From positions 1-17,521 of the forward strand of contig CACXFN010000103.1 in assembly GCA_902766915.1 (NCBI GenBank): DNA of 17,521 nt, given 5' to 3'. This stretch comes from an uncultured Eubacteriales bacterium (lineage in GTDB: Bacteria; Bacillota; Clostridia; Peptostreptococcales; Anaerovoracaceae). The notes beneath the pieces are model-generated. The model saw nothing but the letters and a program-made list of their open reading frames with translations. It was not told the origin of the DNA and searched no databases. This document shows, piece by piece, positions 7,634 to 15,910 of the stretch (position 1 is the first letter of the stretch; every line of letters begins with the position of its first letter). A program made the position numbers and the translations under genes.

Positions 7634-9139
7634 TCATTTCCTTAAAATTAAACCCAGCTTGTTCTTCAGATAAATAATATTGTGTCGATAAAAAACTAGG
7701 GATGACAGAAGAACAACGACAAGCGAGGCAATTGCTAATAGAGCAGCAACACAAACCCAGTTCAACCAATTATCTATACTTATTGCACTCAACGTCAGGC
7801 GGTACAAAAGAATGATTATTGACGAATTCATCAATCCCCATAGAATAATCAAGATTGATGTTTTGCTTTTTCGTTGTATCAAATCTTTATTGACAAAGTG
7901 GATATAGTCTATAGTCCGGTATGTATTCGCAGCAAGAGTCCCGACAGTAACACCAATTAGACCAAATCTATATACTGATAAAACGGAGATTAGAACGTTC
8001 ATTAATGCTTCAATAATCGATGCTCGTTCTGTTTCCTTGTATTTTCCGGCAGCTTGGACTAAAGTACGATAAGGCTGTCTAAAGCATTGCATCATCTGCG
8101 CCAGTATCGCTAATACGGCAAAAGCTGGTTGATAATAGTTGGCATCATTAACATTTTTTGTATAAAGCTTGACGAAGGATAATATCAAACAAATCGAACA
8201 CGGAGTTATGATAGACACAAAAGCAGAAATGAAAAATTCGTATGTCTCAAAATTTCTAGATATCCGGTCTTTTTCGTTATTTGCAAACAAATTGCCGAAT
8301 GCCGCTTCCAAGCTTGTCGTAAAAACAGAAAGCAATTTATTCAGCATGCCTATTACCATGTAGTATACAGAATAAATGCTTACATTTTTTATATCTGACA
8401 TTATAGTCAGAACCGTAATATCCGTATTGGCATGAACAATATTCGCAATCGACTGAGTCATTACGGATTTTCTGTTTTTTATTCCTTCGTAATTTGGCTC
8501 TACATTCTTATCTATTTTGTATCTTTCTCTTACTATCAACGACAGACATAGTGGATTAAGGAAGAACAATATAGATGTTACTAATTTCACTATATGGATC
8601 GAGTAGCCCAATTTGCAAAGCAACACCCCGAACAGAGTATTCAAAACTATAGTGATAGTCTGTATAATGTAGTACAAGTATTCGCTCTGATCTGCATCTA
8701 GCAGTGTCTGGTATGTGATTCCAAAGAAATAATTAGCAAAAGTCCCGATACCGATGATTACGACTAATAATGCAGTCTCATAATAACTAAGATCAATTTT
8801 TATGAAGCTGGGAAAAACAAATGCCAAGATCACAATATATCCTAATAACGCAATCCCAACTTTGCGCATATATATTTCTGTAGCCTTGACAATCGCGCTA
8901 GTCTCGTGTTGGTCATTCTTTGCCAGTGATTTATAGAGTGCGACCCTTGTCGCTCCTGCAACCCCTAACCTTAACACAGAAATAAAGGAAATAAACTGGT
9001 TGATCGAAGCAACGGCACCGTTGATCTCCGAGCCAAATCTAAGCAAAATAATACGAGGTAAGATCAACCCACATATGGTTGAAACAACTTCAAAGAGCAT
9101 CATTACTACAGTGTTTACAAACGCCTTTTTGGAATGCAT
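7634..9139 (-). CDS. wzx: Wzx-type oligosaccharide flippase
   Basis: A 501-residue polytopic membrane protein with around 12-14 hydrophobic segments, the size and profile of polysaccharide flippases of the MOP superfamily. The N-terminus (NTVVMMLFEVVSTICGLILP, then FGSEINGAVASINQFISFIS) matches the Gram-positive Wzx/EpsK-like pattern. The expected role is to flip undecaprenyl-pyrophosphate-linked repeat units from the inner to the outer leaflet for polymerisation. The start has AGAGGT about six bases upstream. It sits 29 bases after the GT2 gene and close to the Wzy-like gene, the usual flippase/polymerase arrangement. The gene is AT-rich compared with the precursor genes at the left end. Confidence 0.9.
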   Translation of the reverse strand: MHSKKAFVNTVVMMLFEVVSTICGLILPRIILLRFGSEINGAVASINQFISFISVLRLGVAGATRVALYKSLAKNDQHETSAIVKATEIYMRKVGIALLGYIVILAFVFPSFIKIDLSYYETALLVVIIGIGTFANYFFGITYQTLLDADQSEYLYYIIQTITIVLNTLFGVLLCKLGYSIHIVKLVTSILFFLNPLCLSLIVRERYKIDKNVEPNYEGIKNRKSVMTQSIANIVHANTDITVLTIMSDIKNVSIYSVYYMVIGMLNKLLSVFTTSLEAAFGNLFANNEKDRISRNFETYEFFISAFVSIITPCSICLILSFVKLYTKNVNDANYYQPAFAVLAILAQMMQCFRQPYRTLVQAAGKYKETERASIIEALMNVLISVLSVYRFGLIGVTVGTLAANTYRTIDYIHFVNKDLIQRKSKTSILIILWGLMNSSIIILLYRLTLSAISIDNWLNWVCVAALLAIASLVVVLLSSLVFYRHNIIYLKNKLGLILRK

Positions 9140-9168
9140 ATTTTACCTCTTATAGACTCCTGTTAAAC

Positions 9169-10077
9169 TCATTGCCTAGTAATTCTGTCGGGATGCAACA
9201 GTACCCATAAGCCGGAAATGGGATATCCAAATGTTACAAGAATTCTTTTATACCATTTATTGATGGAAGACATAACCGTCATGTACCTTACACCAGTCAA
9301 TAATGCGCATCTCGATACATTCACAATATATTTGCGTGTTGTTTTATTTATGAAGAATTCATTGAACATTTCATTTACATAAAACAATCCAGCATAGTAA
9401 AAACTTTTGTAATGGTGCGTTCTTTTAGATAAACTGTCGCTAGAATCCTCATGATAAATGCCAAATACTTCATTCACATAAAACTGATCATAACTTTTGT
9501 TAATCAGCTCCCAAACCGTATTTTCAGAAACAAATTTTGTATCAGGATAAACAGGGAAAGGATATTGGACCAATACGGATACTTTACGGCAGCAATGCTT
9601 CTCACCTTCACAGCGAAGAAATTGTTTTCTTTTCTCTTTGGGCGCGAGTTCATTGATACCATCCGGATATGGCTGCCCTACCATATTGCCGTTTATATCA
9701 ATTTCTCTACCAGAAACACACCAAGTCTTGTCATAAACATCTACCGGTAAACTATGCCATATCCTGATCGCTTTTTCTATCGCATCCGCCACCAACTCAT
9801 CATCAGAATCAAGTGTTATTACATAAGGCGTTCTTAGATACTTATAAGAATAATTAACTGCAGTATGACGACCGCCGTTTTCTTTCCAGAAGTACCTGAT
9901 TTCAAAATCTGCAGATTCTATGAACTCAGAAATCAATTCCTGTGTACCATCCGTTGAGCCGTCATCAATTATTAACCATTCAAAATTCTTGCAGGATTGG
10001 CCTTGTAAACTCTTATAAGCTCTTCTGAGTTTTTCTTTCCTGTTATACGTTGCAGTAAACACTGTCATCTCAACCAT
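9169..10077 (-). CDS. GT2 family glycosyltransferase
   Basis: A 302-residue GT-A fold glycosyltransferase. TATYNRKEKL (8-17) and WLIIDDGSTDG (34-44) form the nucleotide-binding start; TLDSDDE (88-94) provides the metal-binding DxD-type motif. These enzymes add one sugar to the lipid-linked repeat unit at the inner face of the membrane. The sugar cannot be read from the sequence. The C-terminal part contains a mildly hydrophobic stretch (about residues 250-292) that may sit on the membrane. The ATG has GGAGA eight bases upstream. The 96-base gap before it (10078-10173) is the longest in the window and holds no convincing promoter or terminator. Confidence 0.9.
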   Translation of the reverse strand: MVEMTVFTATYNRKEKLRRAYKSLQGQSCKNFEWLIIDDGSTDGTQELISEFIESADFEIRYFWKENGGRHTAVNYSYKYLRTPYVITLDSDDELVADAIEKAIRIWHSLPVDVYDKTWCVSGREIDINGNMVGQPYPDGINELAPKEKRKQFLRCEGEKHCCRKVSVLVQYPFPVYPDTKFVSENTVWELINKSYDQFYVNEVFGIYHEDSSDSLSKRTHHYKSFYYAGLFYVNEMFNEFFINKTTRKYIVNVSRCALLTGVRYMTVMSSINKWYKRILVTFGYPISGLWVLLHPDRITRQ

Positions 10078-10173
10078 ATTGTTTCTCCATTTAATGGTTT
10101 TTTAATAATCCTTCTTACTTTGGAATGCGAAACCATATCACTTGGCCAAATGATGAGTTATTCGACATTGATA

Positions 10174-11406
10174 TTACTCATCTATTCTTTCACAATTATC
10201 AAATTTGATCTCATTTAGACACATACAATAGAGCATTAAAAATATATATGTCTCCTTTGAAAAGTACGTTACTTGCGCAACATCTAATAGCACTTGAGTA
10301 ATTAACAGTACTATTGCAACCCTGAGCGAATAGGATTTTTCTTTTACTTGTAAGAACCTTTTTAGCAAATAAATATACGGTGCATAATAAACAATAGCTC
10401 CAACCAATCCTCCACATGCTAATAATTCCACATAGTTGCTATGCAAATATGTATCATGCCCTATGATAACGGGAGAGTTTCCTATTCCAATTCCAAATAT
10501 CGGAGTTTTAACAAATTGCTCAAGTCCAATCCTGATAAACTCCATTCTGTGCAATGTTGAATAGTCAGATGTTCCAGATGATGAAAACATATCAAGGAAT
10601 ATGTCCATCCTATACATAATAGATTTCATAAAATCCAACTCTGAGACTACAACGAGTAATATGAAAAGAGTCGCTAAGCCAATAATTAATTTCGCTATTT
10701 TTTTTTGAATTTTTCCTTCCTCTGAATTAACTTGAAGAACAACAGCAATTATTATGCCTATCGCAATCTGAAGTATAGCCTTTTTACTTCCAGTAGCTAT
10801 AACCATTAATGCCGCTGGAATTGCAAAAATAATAGAGACTGAATACTTTTTATCAATGATTTTAGTCAATGTGATCAATATTGAAAGCGCTGCCATTGTT
10901 CCAATTGCATTTATATTCGCAAATTCATTTCCTAATCGGCTTCCAAGAACTACAATTCTTCTTATATTCGACAAGCCATAGAACGATATTGAATATAGAG
11001 ACAGAATATATCCACTCCACATCAATGCAAGAATAACAGCCTCTTTATCATCATTTTCTCGATAATGTATATATATCAGATACATGCATGCAAAAATTCG
11101 CAGCATTGTAGAAAGACGATCGAACGTATATCTGCTGTTCACAGCCCATACTGAAGACATTAGTACATAGAGAGCAAATGCTAATGTGAATAAATGATAC
11201 TCATCTAATTTGATTCTTATTTTAAAGTGGCCCTTAAACAAATCTACAATCACAATCATGATTGCCAGGAGTAAGTACACATACTTACCCCAGCTTTGTC
11301 TTTCAAATATAAAAAATGAAGTTATAAGCGCAACAAATAATCCCCAGACAACTATATTATTATCCGGAAAATAATCTGATTTCTTTCTTGTGAGTCTCAT
11401 TGCCAT
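10174..11406 (-). CDS. Wzy-like polysaccharide polymerase / O-antigen ligase family membrane protein
   Basis: A 410-residue integral membrane protein with about 10-12 hydrophobic helices and one large external loop near the C-terminus. The loop contains FGIGIGNSPV and HSNYVELLACGGLVGA, the His-x-x-Tyr/Glu-Leu-Leu...Gly-x-x-Gly pattern of the O-antigen ligase/polymerase domain. In a Gram-positive capsule locus with a Wzx flippase the likely role is Wzy-type polymerisation of repeat units outside the membrane; a ligase role cannot be excluded. A second ATG at 11400 has AAGGA six bases upstream and may be the true start; the ATG at 11406 has AGGA directly against it. A T9 run within the gene (about 10688-10696) is in frame and intact, in contrast to the broken homopolymers elsewhere in the window. 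Confidence 0.85.
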   Translation of the reverse strand: MAMRLTRKKSDYFPDNNIVVWGLFVALITSFFIFERQSWGKYVYLLLAIMIVIVDLFKGHFKIRIKLDEYHLFTLAFALYVLMSSVWAVNSRYTFDRLSTMLRIFACMYLIYIHYRENDDKEAVILALMWSGYILSLYSISFYGLSNIRRIVVLGSRLGNEFANINAIGTMAALSILITLTKIIDKKYSVSIIFAIPAALMVIATGSKKAILQIAIGIIIAVVLQVNSEEGKIQKKIAKLIIGLATLFILLVVVSELDFMKSIMYRMDIFLDMFSSSGTSDYSTLHRMEFIRIGLEQFVKTPIFGIGIGNSPVIIGHDTYLHSNYVELLACGGLVGAIVYYAPYIYLLKRFLQVKEKSYSLRVAIVLLITQVLLDVAQVTYFSKETYIFLMLYCMCLNEIKFDNCERIDE

Positions 11407-11419
11407 TCCTTTTTGTTCA

Positions 11420-12505
11420 CTACTCCTCTAAAAGAATACGATCCCATTCTGCCAAAATAATCTCACTCTTAAATGCTTTAGATCTTTCTTTTTCGCGCAA
11501 ATGAATTGTCTGCTGAATGTCTGGATTCGTAATTATGTCACAAACACTATCTGCAAGGGCGACACTGTCATTACATTTTACTAATATTCCTGCACACGCT
11601 CCCCTTTCATCAATCATTACACTTTTCGGTCCTCCACAAGGACAGTCAGTTGATATTGCAGGAATGCCAATGGTAATAGCCTCCATCAGCGCGTTTGGCA
11701 TGCCCTCATAGTCTGAGGTCATAATATAGCATTTTGCGCGTGACAGTTCTTCAGCAACGTTATCTACAAGACCACAAAACTCTACATTTTCTTCTAGTTG
11801 TAATTCCTTAACTAGTTGGATCAAAGCTTCTCGTTGAGTGCCTTCGCCAAATACTCTTAGGCGAATGTTGTTAATTCTCTCTTTAACTGTTTTAATAGCT
11901 TTTAATGCCATACCAATATTCTTCTGTTTTTCAAGTCTACCGACCATTACAACCGTATTCGAATCTCCATACCATTTATAATTATAGAAACTCTCACCAA
12001 CAGGATTGAACAGAATACTGCCAGAGTTTCTAATCCTTTTCACAAAATAATTTGAAGCGTCTTGTGTTTGAAAAATGCACTTATCCGCCAGCAAAAAAAT
12101 GCAGTTAGCGATTACTCTCCTGATACCATGACCATACTCAAAATAAGGATCATTCCTTACTGAGACGATTTTTCTACATTTCAAACCAATTGAGGCAACC
12201 AGCATTCTGATGTTCGGTGGCCCCTCGAAAGATAGAACACAATCCGGTTTTATTTGCCTTAAGGTTCTCTGTAGTCTTGTGATTCTTGCCGCATTCTTCC
12301 GTATTCCAACGCTCTCTGATGCATCCAGATAGATTCTTTCAATGGTATCAGGCAGATCATACTCTGGTTTATCAGCAACCGGCTTTATGTCGTTTATCAT
12401 AATAATGTTGTGTCCTTGTTCTGAAAGATGTTTTGCAAGAACACTCATTACACGCTGAGCGCCGCCTTTTTGCATTGAACCGATATAAAGGACGATTGTT
12501 TTCAT
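11420..12505 (-). CDS. GT4 family glycosyltransferase
   Basis: A 361-residue GT-B fold retaining glycosyltransferase. GSMQKGGAQRVMSVL near the N-terminus is the acceptor-side Gly-rich loop, VGRLEKQKNIGMALKA opens the nucleotide-binding domain, and the EX7E motif is in EGMPNALMEA, followed by CPCGGPKSVM. It resembles the amylovoran/PglH-type group that adds a hexose or HexNAc to lipid-linked oligosaccharides; the donor is unknown. The ATG at 12505 has GGAG nine bases upstream and gives a normal N-terminus (MKTIVLYIG), so it is chosen over an in-frame ATG at 12553 that has no ribosome site and abuts the previous gene. Confidence 0.9.
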   Translation of the reverse strand: MKTIVLYIGSMQKGGAQRVMSVLAKHLSEQGHNIIMINDIKPVADKPEYDLPDTIERIYLDASESVGIRKNAARITRLQRTLRQIKPDCVLSFEGPPNIRMLVASIGLKCRKIVSVRNDPYFEYGHGIRRVIANCIFLLADKCIFQTQDASNYFVKRIRNSGSILFNPVGESFYNYKWYGDSNTVVMVGRLEKQKNIGMALKAIKTVKERINNIRLRVFGEGTQREALIQLVKELQLEENVEFCGLVDNVAEELSRAKCYIMTSDYEGMPNALMEAITIGIPAISTDCPCGGPKSVMIDERGACAGILVKCNDSVALADSVCDIITNPDIQQTIHLREKERSKAFKSEIILAEWDRILLEE

Positions 12506-12554
12506 ACTATAGACTCCAAATGCAAATCCATTATGCCTATTGGTGATTGACATA

Positions 12555-13106
12555 TCATTGGTTTAAGCGGTTTCCTATAGTTTTAGCAGGAATCCCGCCC
12601 ACAATGGAATATGGCTCAACATCTTTGTTTACAACTGCCCCAGCGGCAACAGCAGCACCTTCTCCTACAGTTACCCCTTTTAATATGACCGCGTTTGCTC
12701 CAATCCATGCATTCTTTTCAATCTTTACCGGAGCACAAATAAAAGCATCCTCCTTGCTATGCGATACCCTTAAGTTGTGATCATGATCATATACCGCCAC
12801 ACCTGGGCCGATTGTTACACCTTTTTCAATAGTAATATGATCCATCGACACTATTGTCGTATTACGGTTAATGAAACAACTTGTAATGTTAATCTCGCCA
12901 CCGTTTGCTTCGATCATTGTCCCATCTTCAATAGTCAATCTTCCATTAATATTAATAAAGCCATCACCAAACACCCGCATACCGGTTTTAGGAGATATTA
13001 CCTGGACTAAGGGCATTCTAATTCTTCCATAATACAGAAGCATCCGAATAGGAGCGCGGAAAAAGTTATACAGAATTCGGAATCCATAATAATATTTACG
13101 TTTCAT
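12555..13106 (-). CDS. hexapeptide-repeat acyltransferase (LbetaH, WbbJ-like)
   Basis: A 183-residue left-handed beta-helix acyltransferase, probably an O-acetyltransferase for a sugar in the repeat unit using acetyl-CoA. The repeats run from about residue 50 ([20 protein letters not shown], then [15 protein letters not shown]) to [29 protein letters not shown] and end with [11 protein letters not shown], the standard CoA-binding tail. YDHDHN (106-111) contains the presumed catalytic His. The start overlaps the preceding GT4 gene by 11 bases and has AGGTG six bases upstream. This gene is intact, whereas the second acyltransferase of the operon (15465-15905) is frameshifted. Confidence 0.88.
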   Translation of the reverse strand: MKRKYYYGFRILYNFFRAPIRMLLYYGRIRMPLVQVISPKTGMRVFGDGFININGRLTIEDGTMIEANGGEINITSCFINRNTTIVSMDHITIEKGVTIGPGVAVYDHDHNLRVSHSKEDAFICAPVKIEKNAWIGANAVILKGVTVGEGAAVAAGAVVNKDVEPYSIVGGIPAKTIGNRLNQ

Positions 13107-14220
13107 CTTGCACCTTTATACATATCTTTTCAATATTACGTACATACTGTGAAAGAGATAACTGTTTGGCTAACTCTAGATTATTATGTATAATAGTATC
13201 CCTTGCATCCTGATCACAGAGTTCCTCTATGGCAGTAGCGATACCTTGAACATCACCTGGTAAAAGCACTCTTCCGTTATTTTCTGAAAATACTTCGGAA
13301 ATAGCGCCAACATTTGTGGTAATTAGCATACATCCAGCTGCTAACCCTTCAGACAATACTATAGGGAAACCTTCGCCATAGGAAGGCAACGCCATAATAT
13401 CCGCATCCAGCAATAATTGCTTTTTTTCTTCCCCCTCAACGAATCCATGCAAATAGATCGAGTCTTTTATGTCGTTTGCTATCCTATGCTCAAGGGCATC
13501 TTCAATATCCTTATCCTTTGCTGTGCCGCAAATATGAAGCTCCATCTTCCTTCCAACGAGACAAATAGCATCGACCAAATCAATAATTCCTTTGCGTTCG
13601 TCTACAGAGCCAAGAAAAATCAGCTTCGCAGTATCCAGCTTTCTTTCCAGTTTTTTCCGAATCTGTTTCTCTGAGTATTCTAGATTATGAAAATTATATA
13701 CTACCGAAGTCTTCGACTTCGGAATTCCCATTTCAACAAATTGATCTCTTGTTTTCTTTGATAATAATACAATATGATCAGTTGTCCGCTTAATCAAACC
13801 AAGAAAGAGTCGCTTCACAATTTGATTTGATGGAACTATTTTTTCAAATTCAGCAAAATGTATGTGCAAGATAATCTTTCCTTGGAACCGGGTTCGTATC
13901 TTCGAGAGGATAAGCAAATCCTTAATTAAGGCAAAGCCACGCGACGTGTTAAAGTAGAGGATAGAAGGATTTGTTTTCTTTAAATACTCTCTCAAATCCT
14001 TAAAAGTGTAGATCGAATTTTTTAGGTTTTCAATGCTGAATCCACCAGCTGTATAGCCATCTCGTTCAATTCGACACGTATCAAATGCATTCATTTCTAA
14101 ACACGATTCTTTTACGAGGTCGGATTTGAGCAAAGTATTTATAATATAAGCTATCCCCCCTTTATACCTACCCTTAGTATCAATGGGGCCAGCCATAACC
14201 ACCTTTATTCTATCGCTCAT
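13096..14220 (-). CDS. GT4 family glycosyltransferase
   Basis: A GT-B fold glycosyltransferase of about 374 residues. [19 protein letters not shown] is the N-terminal acceptor-domain loop; [19 protein letters not shown] starts the nucleotide-binding domain; the EX7E motif is in [16 protein letters not shown]. It transfers a sugar to the lipid-linked intermediate at the cytoplasmic face; donor and acceptor are unknown. The ATG at 14220 directly precedes the first beta strand. An in-frame GTG at 14253 would add 11 residues without homology-like character and has only a weak AAGAGAAG ribosome site, so the later ATG is preferred, though its own site (GGGATGG) is not strong. It overlaps the acyltransferase start by 11 bases. 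A perfect hairpin lies inside the gene at 13704-13722. Confidence 0.88.
   Translation of the reverse strand: MSDRIKVVMAGPIDTKGRYKGGIAYIINTLLKSDLVKESCLEMNAFDTCRIERDGYTAGGFSIENLKNSIYTFKDLREYLKKTNPSILYFNTSRGFALIKDLLILSKIRTRFQGKIILHIHFAEFEKIVPSNQIVKRLFLGLIKRTTDHIVLLSKKTRDQFVEMGIPKSKTSVVYNFHNLEYSEKQIRKKLERKLDTAKLIFLGSVDERKGIIDLVDAICLVGRKMELHICGTAKDKDIEDALEHRIANDIKDSIYLHGFVEGEEKKQLLLDADIMALPSYGEGFPIVLSEGLAAGCMLITTNVGAISEVFSENNGRVLLPGDVQGIATAIEELCDQDARDTIIHNNLELAKQLSLSQYVRNIEKICIKVQDET
13704..13722. repeat. intragenic perfect hairpin, 8-bp stem and 3-base loop
   Basis: CCGAAGTC-TTC-GACTTCGG lies within the GT4 coding sequence and encodes Pro-Lys-Ser-Lys-Thr-Ser on the minus strand. The stem is perfect and the loop is three bases. 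No T-run follows on either strand, so it is not a standard intrinsic terminator. It may be chance or a minor pause or processing site. Confidence 0.5.
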
Positions 14221-14258
14221 TTTCCATCCCATCCCAAGGCACCTATTGCTCACTTCTC

Positions 14259-15440
14259 TTAAAGCCTTGTAATTATCTTCATATACTGGTGGCTGTTTAT
14301 ACCACGCTGAAAGTGCTTTTTGAAATACTGTTTGCAGCTGTCGTTTGTAGCTTTCCTCTCTTTTATTTCTAACACAGCCTTCATCAAACCTTTGGGGTCA
14401 TTACTCTCTATGATCCTGCAATCTGTCTCATTCTCAACATCTTTACCAAACACACTCTCCTTGCCTATGGCAAAAATGATTGGTTGACCGCAAGCCAAAC
14501 AAGTGGCAGTTTTAGAAGGTAAGGCTGTGCGGTAAACATTTTTAACCAGCGGAATAACGTTTATATCCGATGCCGCATAGATTGAAGGAGCAGCGCCTGG
14601 CGGCTGCAGAGGCCAAAAAGAAAGATTGGTTATGCCAAGCTCGGTAGCTCTATTTTGCAGCTTTTCTTTGTACTGTCCATTGCCAATGATATGAAACCAG
14701 ATATCAGTTTTGTTTTTCATTAAAGCGGCAGATTCCACCAGGATATCAACATTCTGCATTACACCAATGTTACCGGCATAAACGACATTATAATACTTTT
14801 TACTGAAAATCTGGTTCGGAACCGACATATCGAGCTCATTTCGGTCATAAGGCTCGTCTTGGTAGCTCCAATTATAAATAACTTCTATCTTGTTGGCCGG
14901 AGTTCCGTCCTCAATCAGAAGATCCCTCATGTCCTCGGAGATCGTAATTACATGATCCGAATGTCTATAGCCGTATCTTTGAACCATGGCCAATACTCTG
15001 AATATCATACTGTTCTTCTTCACACTTCCACTGAAGACGGCATTATAGGGGAAAATGTCTTGCACATTAAACGTCACAATAGCCCTAGGCATTTTTTTCC
15101 GAATGGCCCTTACAGCAAAACCTGCTACATTGTTCGACTGTATGAAGACAGCATCATAGTCTGGCGTAATGAACTTCTTACATGCACGGACATAGTTCAG
15201 CTCAGTAAGATAGCGCGCAACAAAGTTCCCCTTATCTGCTGCCTGATATGAAATCACATCTGTTGTAACATCGTATTGTCTTAATACCTCTGGAATAGTT
15301 GGAAGGTTCCCACCTGTATTCTTCTGAAGAATATGAACAGAATGACCAGCTTTGCAAATTTGCTCAATAACCGCAGAAAGCAGATGCTCCGATGTCGCAT
15401 GCTGATCAAAGCCAATAAACATCCAAAATAGAACTTTCAA
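14259..15440 (-). CDS. GT4 glycosyltransferase, WbuB-like
   Basis: A 393-residue GT-B glycosyltransferase of the WbuB-like group. FDQHATSEHLLSAVIEQ at the N-terminus, VVYAGNIGVMQNVDILVES at the start of the nucleotide-binding domain, FHIIGNGQYKEKL, and ALPSKTATCLACGQPIIFA are typical. WbuB has been proposed to transfer L-FucNAc in the E. coli O26 antigen, and this operon also encodes CapE, the first enzyme of the UDP-L-FucNAc route, so L-FucNAc is a reasonable donor guess. The start is a TTG with a near-perfect AAAGGAGGTG at 15448-15457, nine bases upstream; the next in-frame ATG (15422) would cut into the first beta strand. Confidence 0.87.
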   Translation of the reverse strand: MKVLFWMFIGFDQHATSEHLLSAVIEQICKAGHSVHILQKNTGGNLPTIPEVLRQYDVTTDVISYQAADKGNFVARYLTELNYVRACKKFITPDYDAVFIQSNNVAGFAVRAIRKKMPRAIVTFNVQDIFPYNAVFSGSVKKNSMIFRVLAMVQRYGYRHSDHVITISEDMRDLLIEDGTPANKIEVIYNWSYQDEPYDRNELDMSVPNQIFSKKYYNVVYAGNIGVMQNVDILVESAALMKNKTDIWFHIIGNGQYKEKLQNRATELGITNLSFWPLQPPGAAPSIYAASDINVIPLVKNVYRTALPSKTATCLACGQPIIFAIGKESVFGKDVENETDCRIIESNDPKGLMKAVLEIKERKATNDSCKQYFKKHFQRGINSHQYMKIITRL

Positions 15441-15447
15441 ACCTGAG

Positions 15448-15457
15448 CACCTCCTTT
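15448..15457 (-). promoter_or_regulatory. strong ribosome binding site deciding a TTG start
   Basis: AAAGGAGGTG on the minus strand, nine bases before the TTG at 15440. Its strength and spacing fix the start of the WbuB-like glycosyltransferase at a non-ATG codon. Confidence 0.8.
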
Positions 15458-15464
15458 CCCTGTA

Positions 15465-15905
15465 TTACACCGCATCGTCTTCTTTTCTAAGGATTGTATT
15501 CGCACCAACGACTAACACACCGGGAGGAACATTTTTTGTAATCACAGCATTTGCGCCGATAATACTGTAGTCACCTACCGTAACTTCTCCAAGAATCACA
15601 GCACCAGCCCCAATCATCACGTGGTTTCCTATTACGGGAGAACCACCCTTGTTCTCTCCATTGGACCACTTATTACCAATAACCACATTTGAAAATATGT
15701 TACAATCAGAGCCAATTCTTACATTTCTGTGTACGAAGCAGCCTAAGCCATGATGAAAAAAATTGTTCTCTCACCAATAGAAGCCATAGTACTAATTGAG
15801 TTCTGATACAAAAGCTGTTCTAGAATCTCTACAAATCTTGCGAGAGTACGAATACCCCCCCCCAAGAGAATACAATTTATGCGACAATCGCCATAACTTA
15901 TTCAT
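15465..15905 (-). pseudogene. serine-acetyltransferase-like O-acetyltransferase with two compensating frameshifts
   Basis: A gene for a hexapeptide acetyltransferase of about 146 residues, broken into three frames. The start is ATG at 15905, with GGGAG ten bases upstream overlapping the previous stop: MNKLWRLSHKLYSLGG. At the G9 tract (15855-15863) the frame must lose one base to continue as GIRTLARFVEILEQLLYQNS and MASIGERTIFF. At the T7 run (15756-15762) one base must be gained to continue as HHGLGCFVHRNVRIGSDCNI and into the long 3' frame (VVIGNKWSNGENKGG, then VMIGAGAVILGEVTVGDYSI). The restored HHGLG carries the catalytic His. Only the 3' part (15465-15686) is open from an internal GTG/ATG-type start, and it lacks that His. 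The product would O-acetylate the glycan. The gene may be genuinely off by slippage, decaying, or only mis-sequenced. Confidence 0.8.
15855..15863 (-). repeat. G9 homopolymer tract in the 5' part of an acetyltransferase gene
   Basis: Nine consecutive C on the plus strand (G on the coding strand), about 14 codons after the ATG. Eight G would keep the acetyltransferase open up to the second break at the T7 run. Poly-G tracts near the 5' end of O-acetyltransferase genes are a known form of slipped-strand phase variation, but a miscount by the sequencer gives the same picture. Confidence 0.75.
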
Positions 15906-15910
15906 ATAAG

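Noticed and set aside
10087..10097. CCATT-T-AATGG palindrome upstream of the GT2 gene as an operator
   Set aside because: Eleven bases in AT-rich sequence, single copy, close to the ribosome site; not distinguishable from chance.
10145..10178. Inverted repeat GATGAGT...ACTCATC at the stop of the Wzy-like gene as a terminator
   Set aside because: The stem is only 7 bp with a long AT-rich loop and no T-run, and the downstream genes appear to belong to the same operon.
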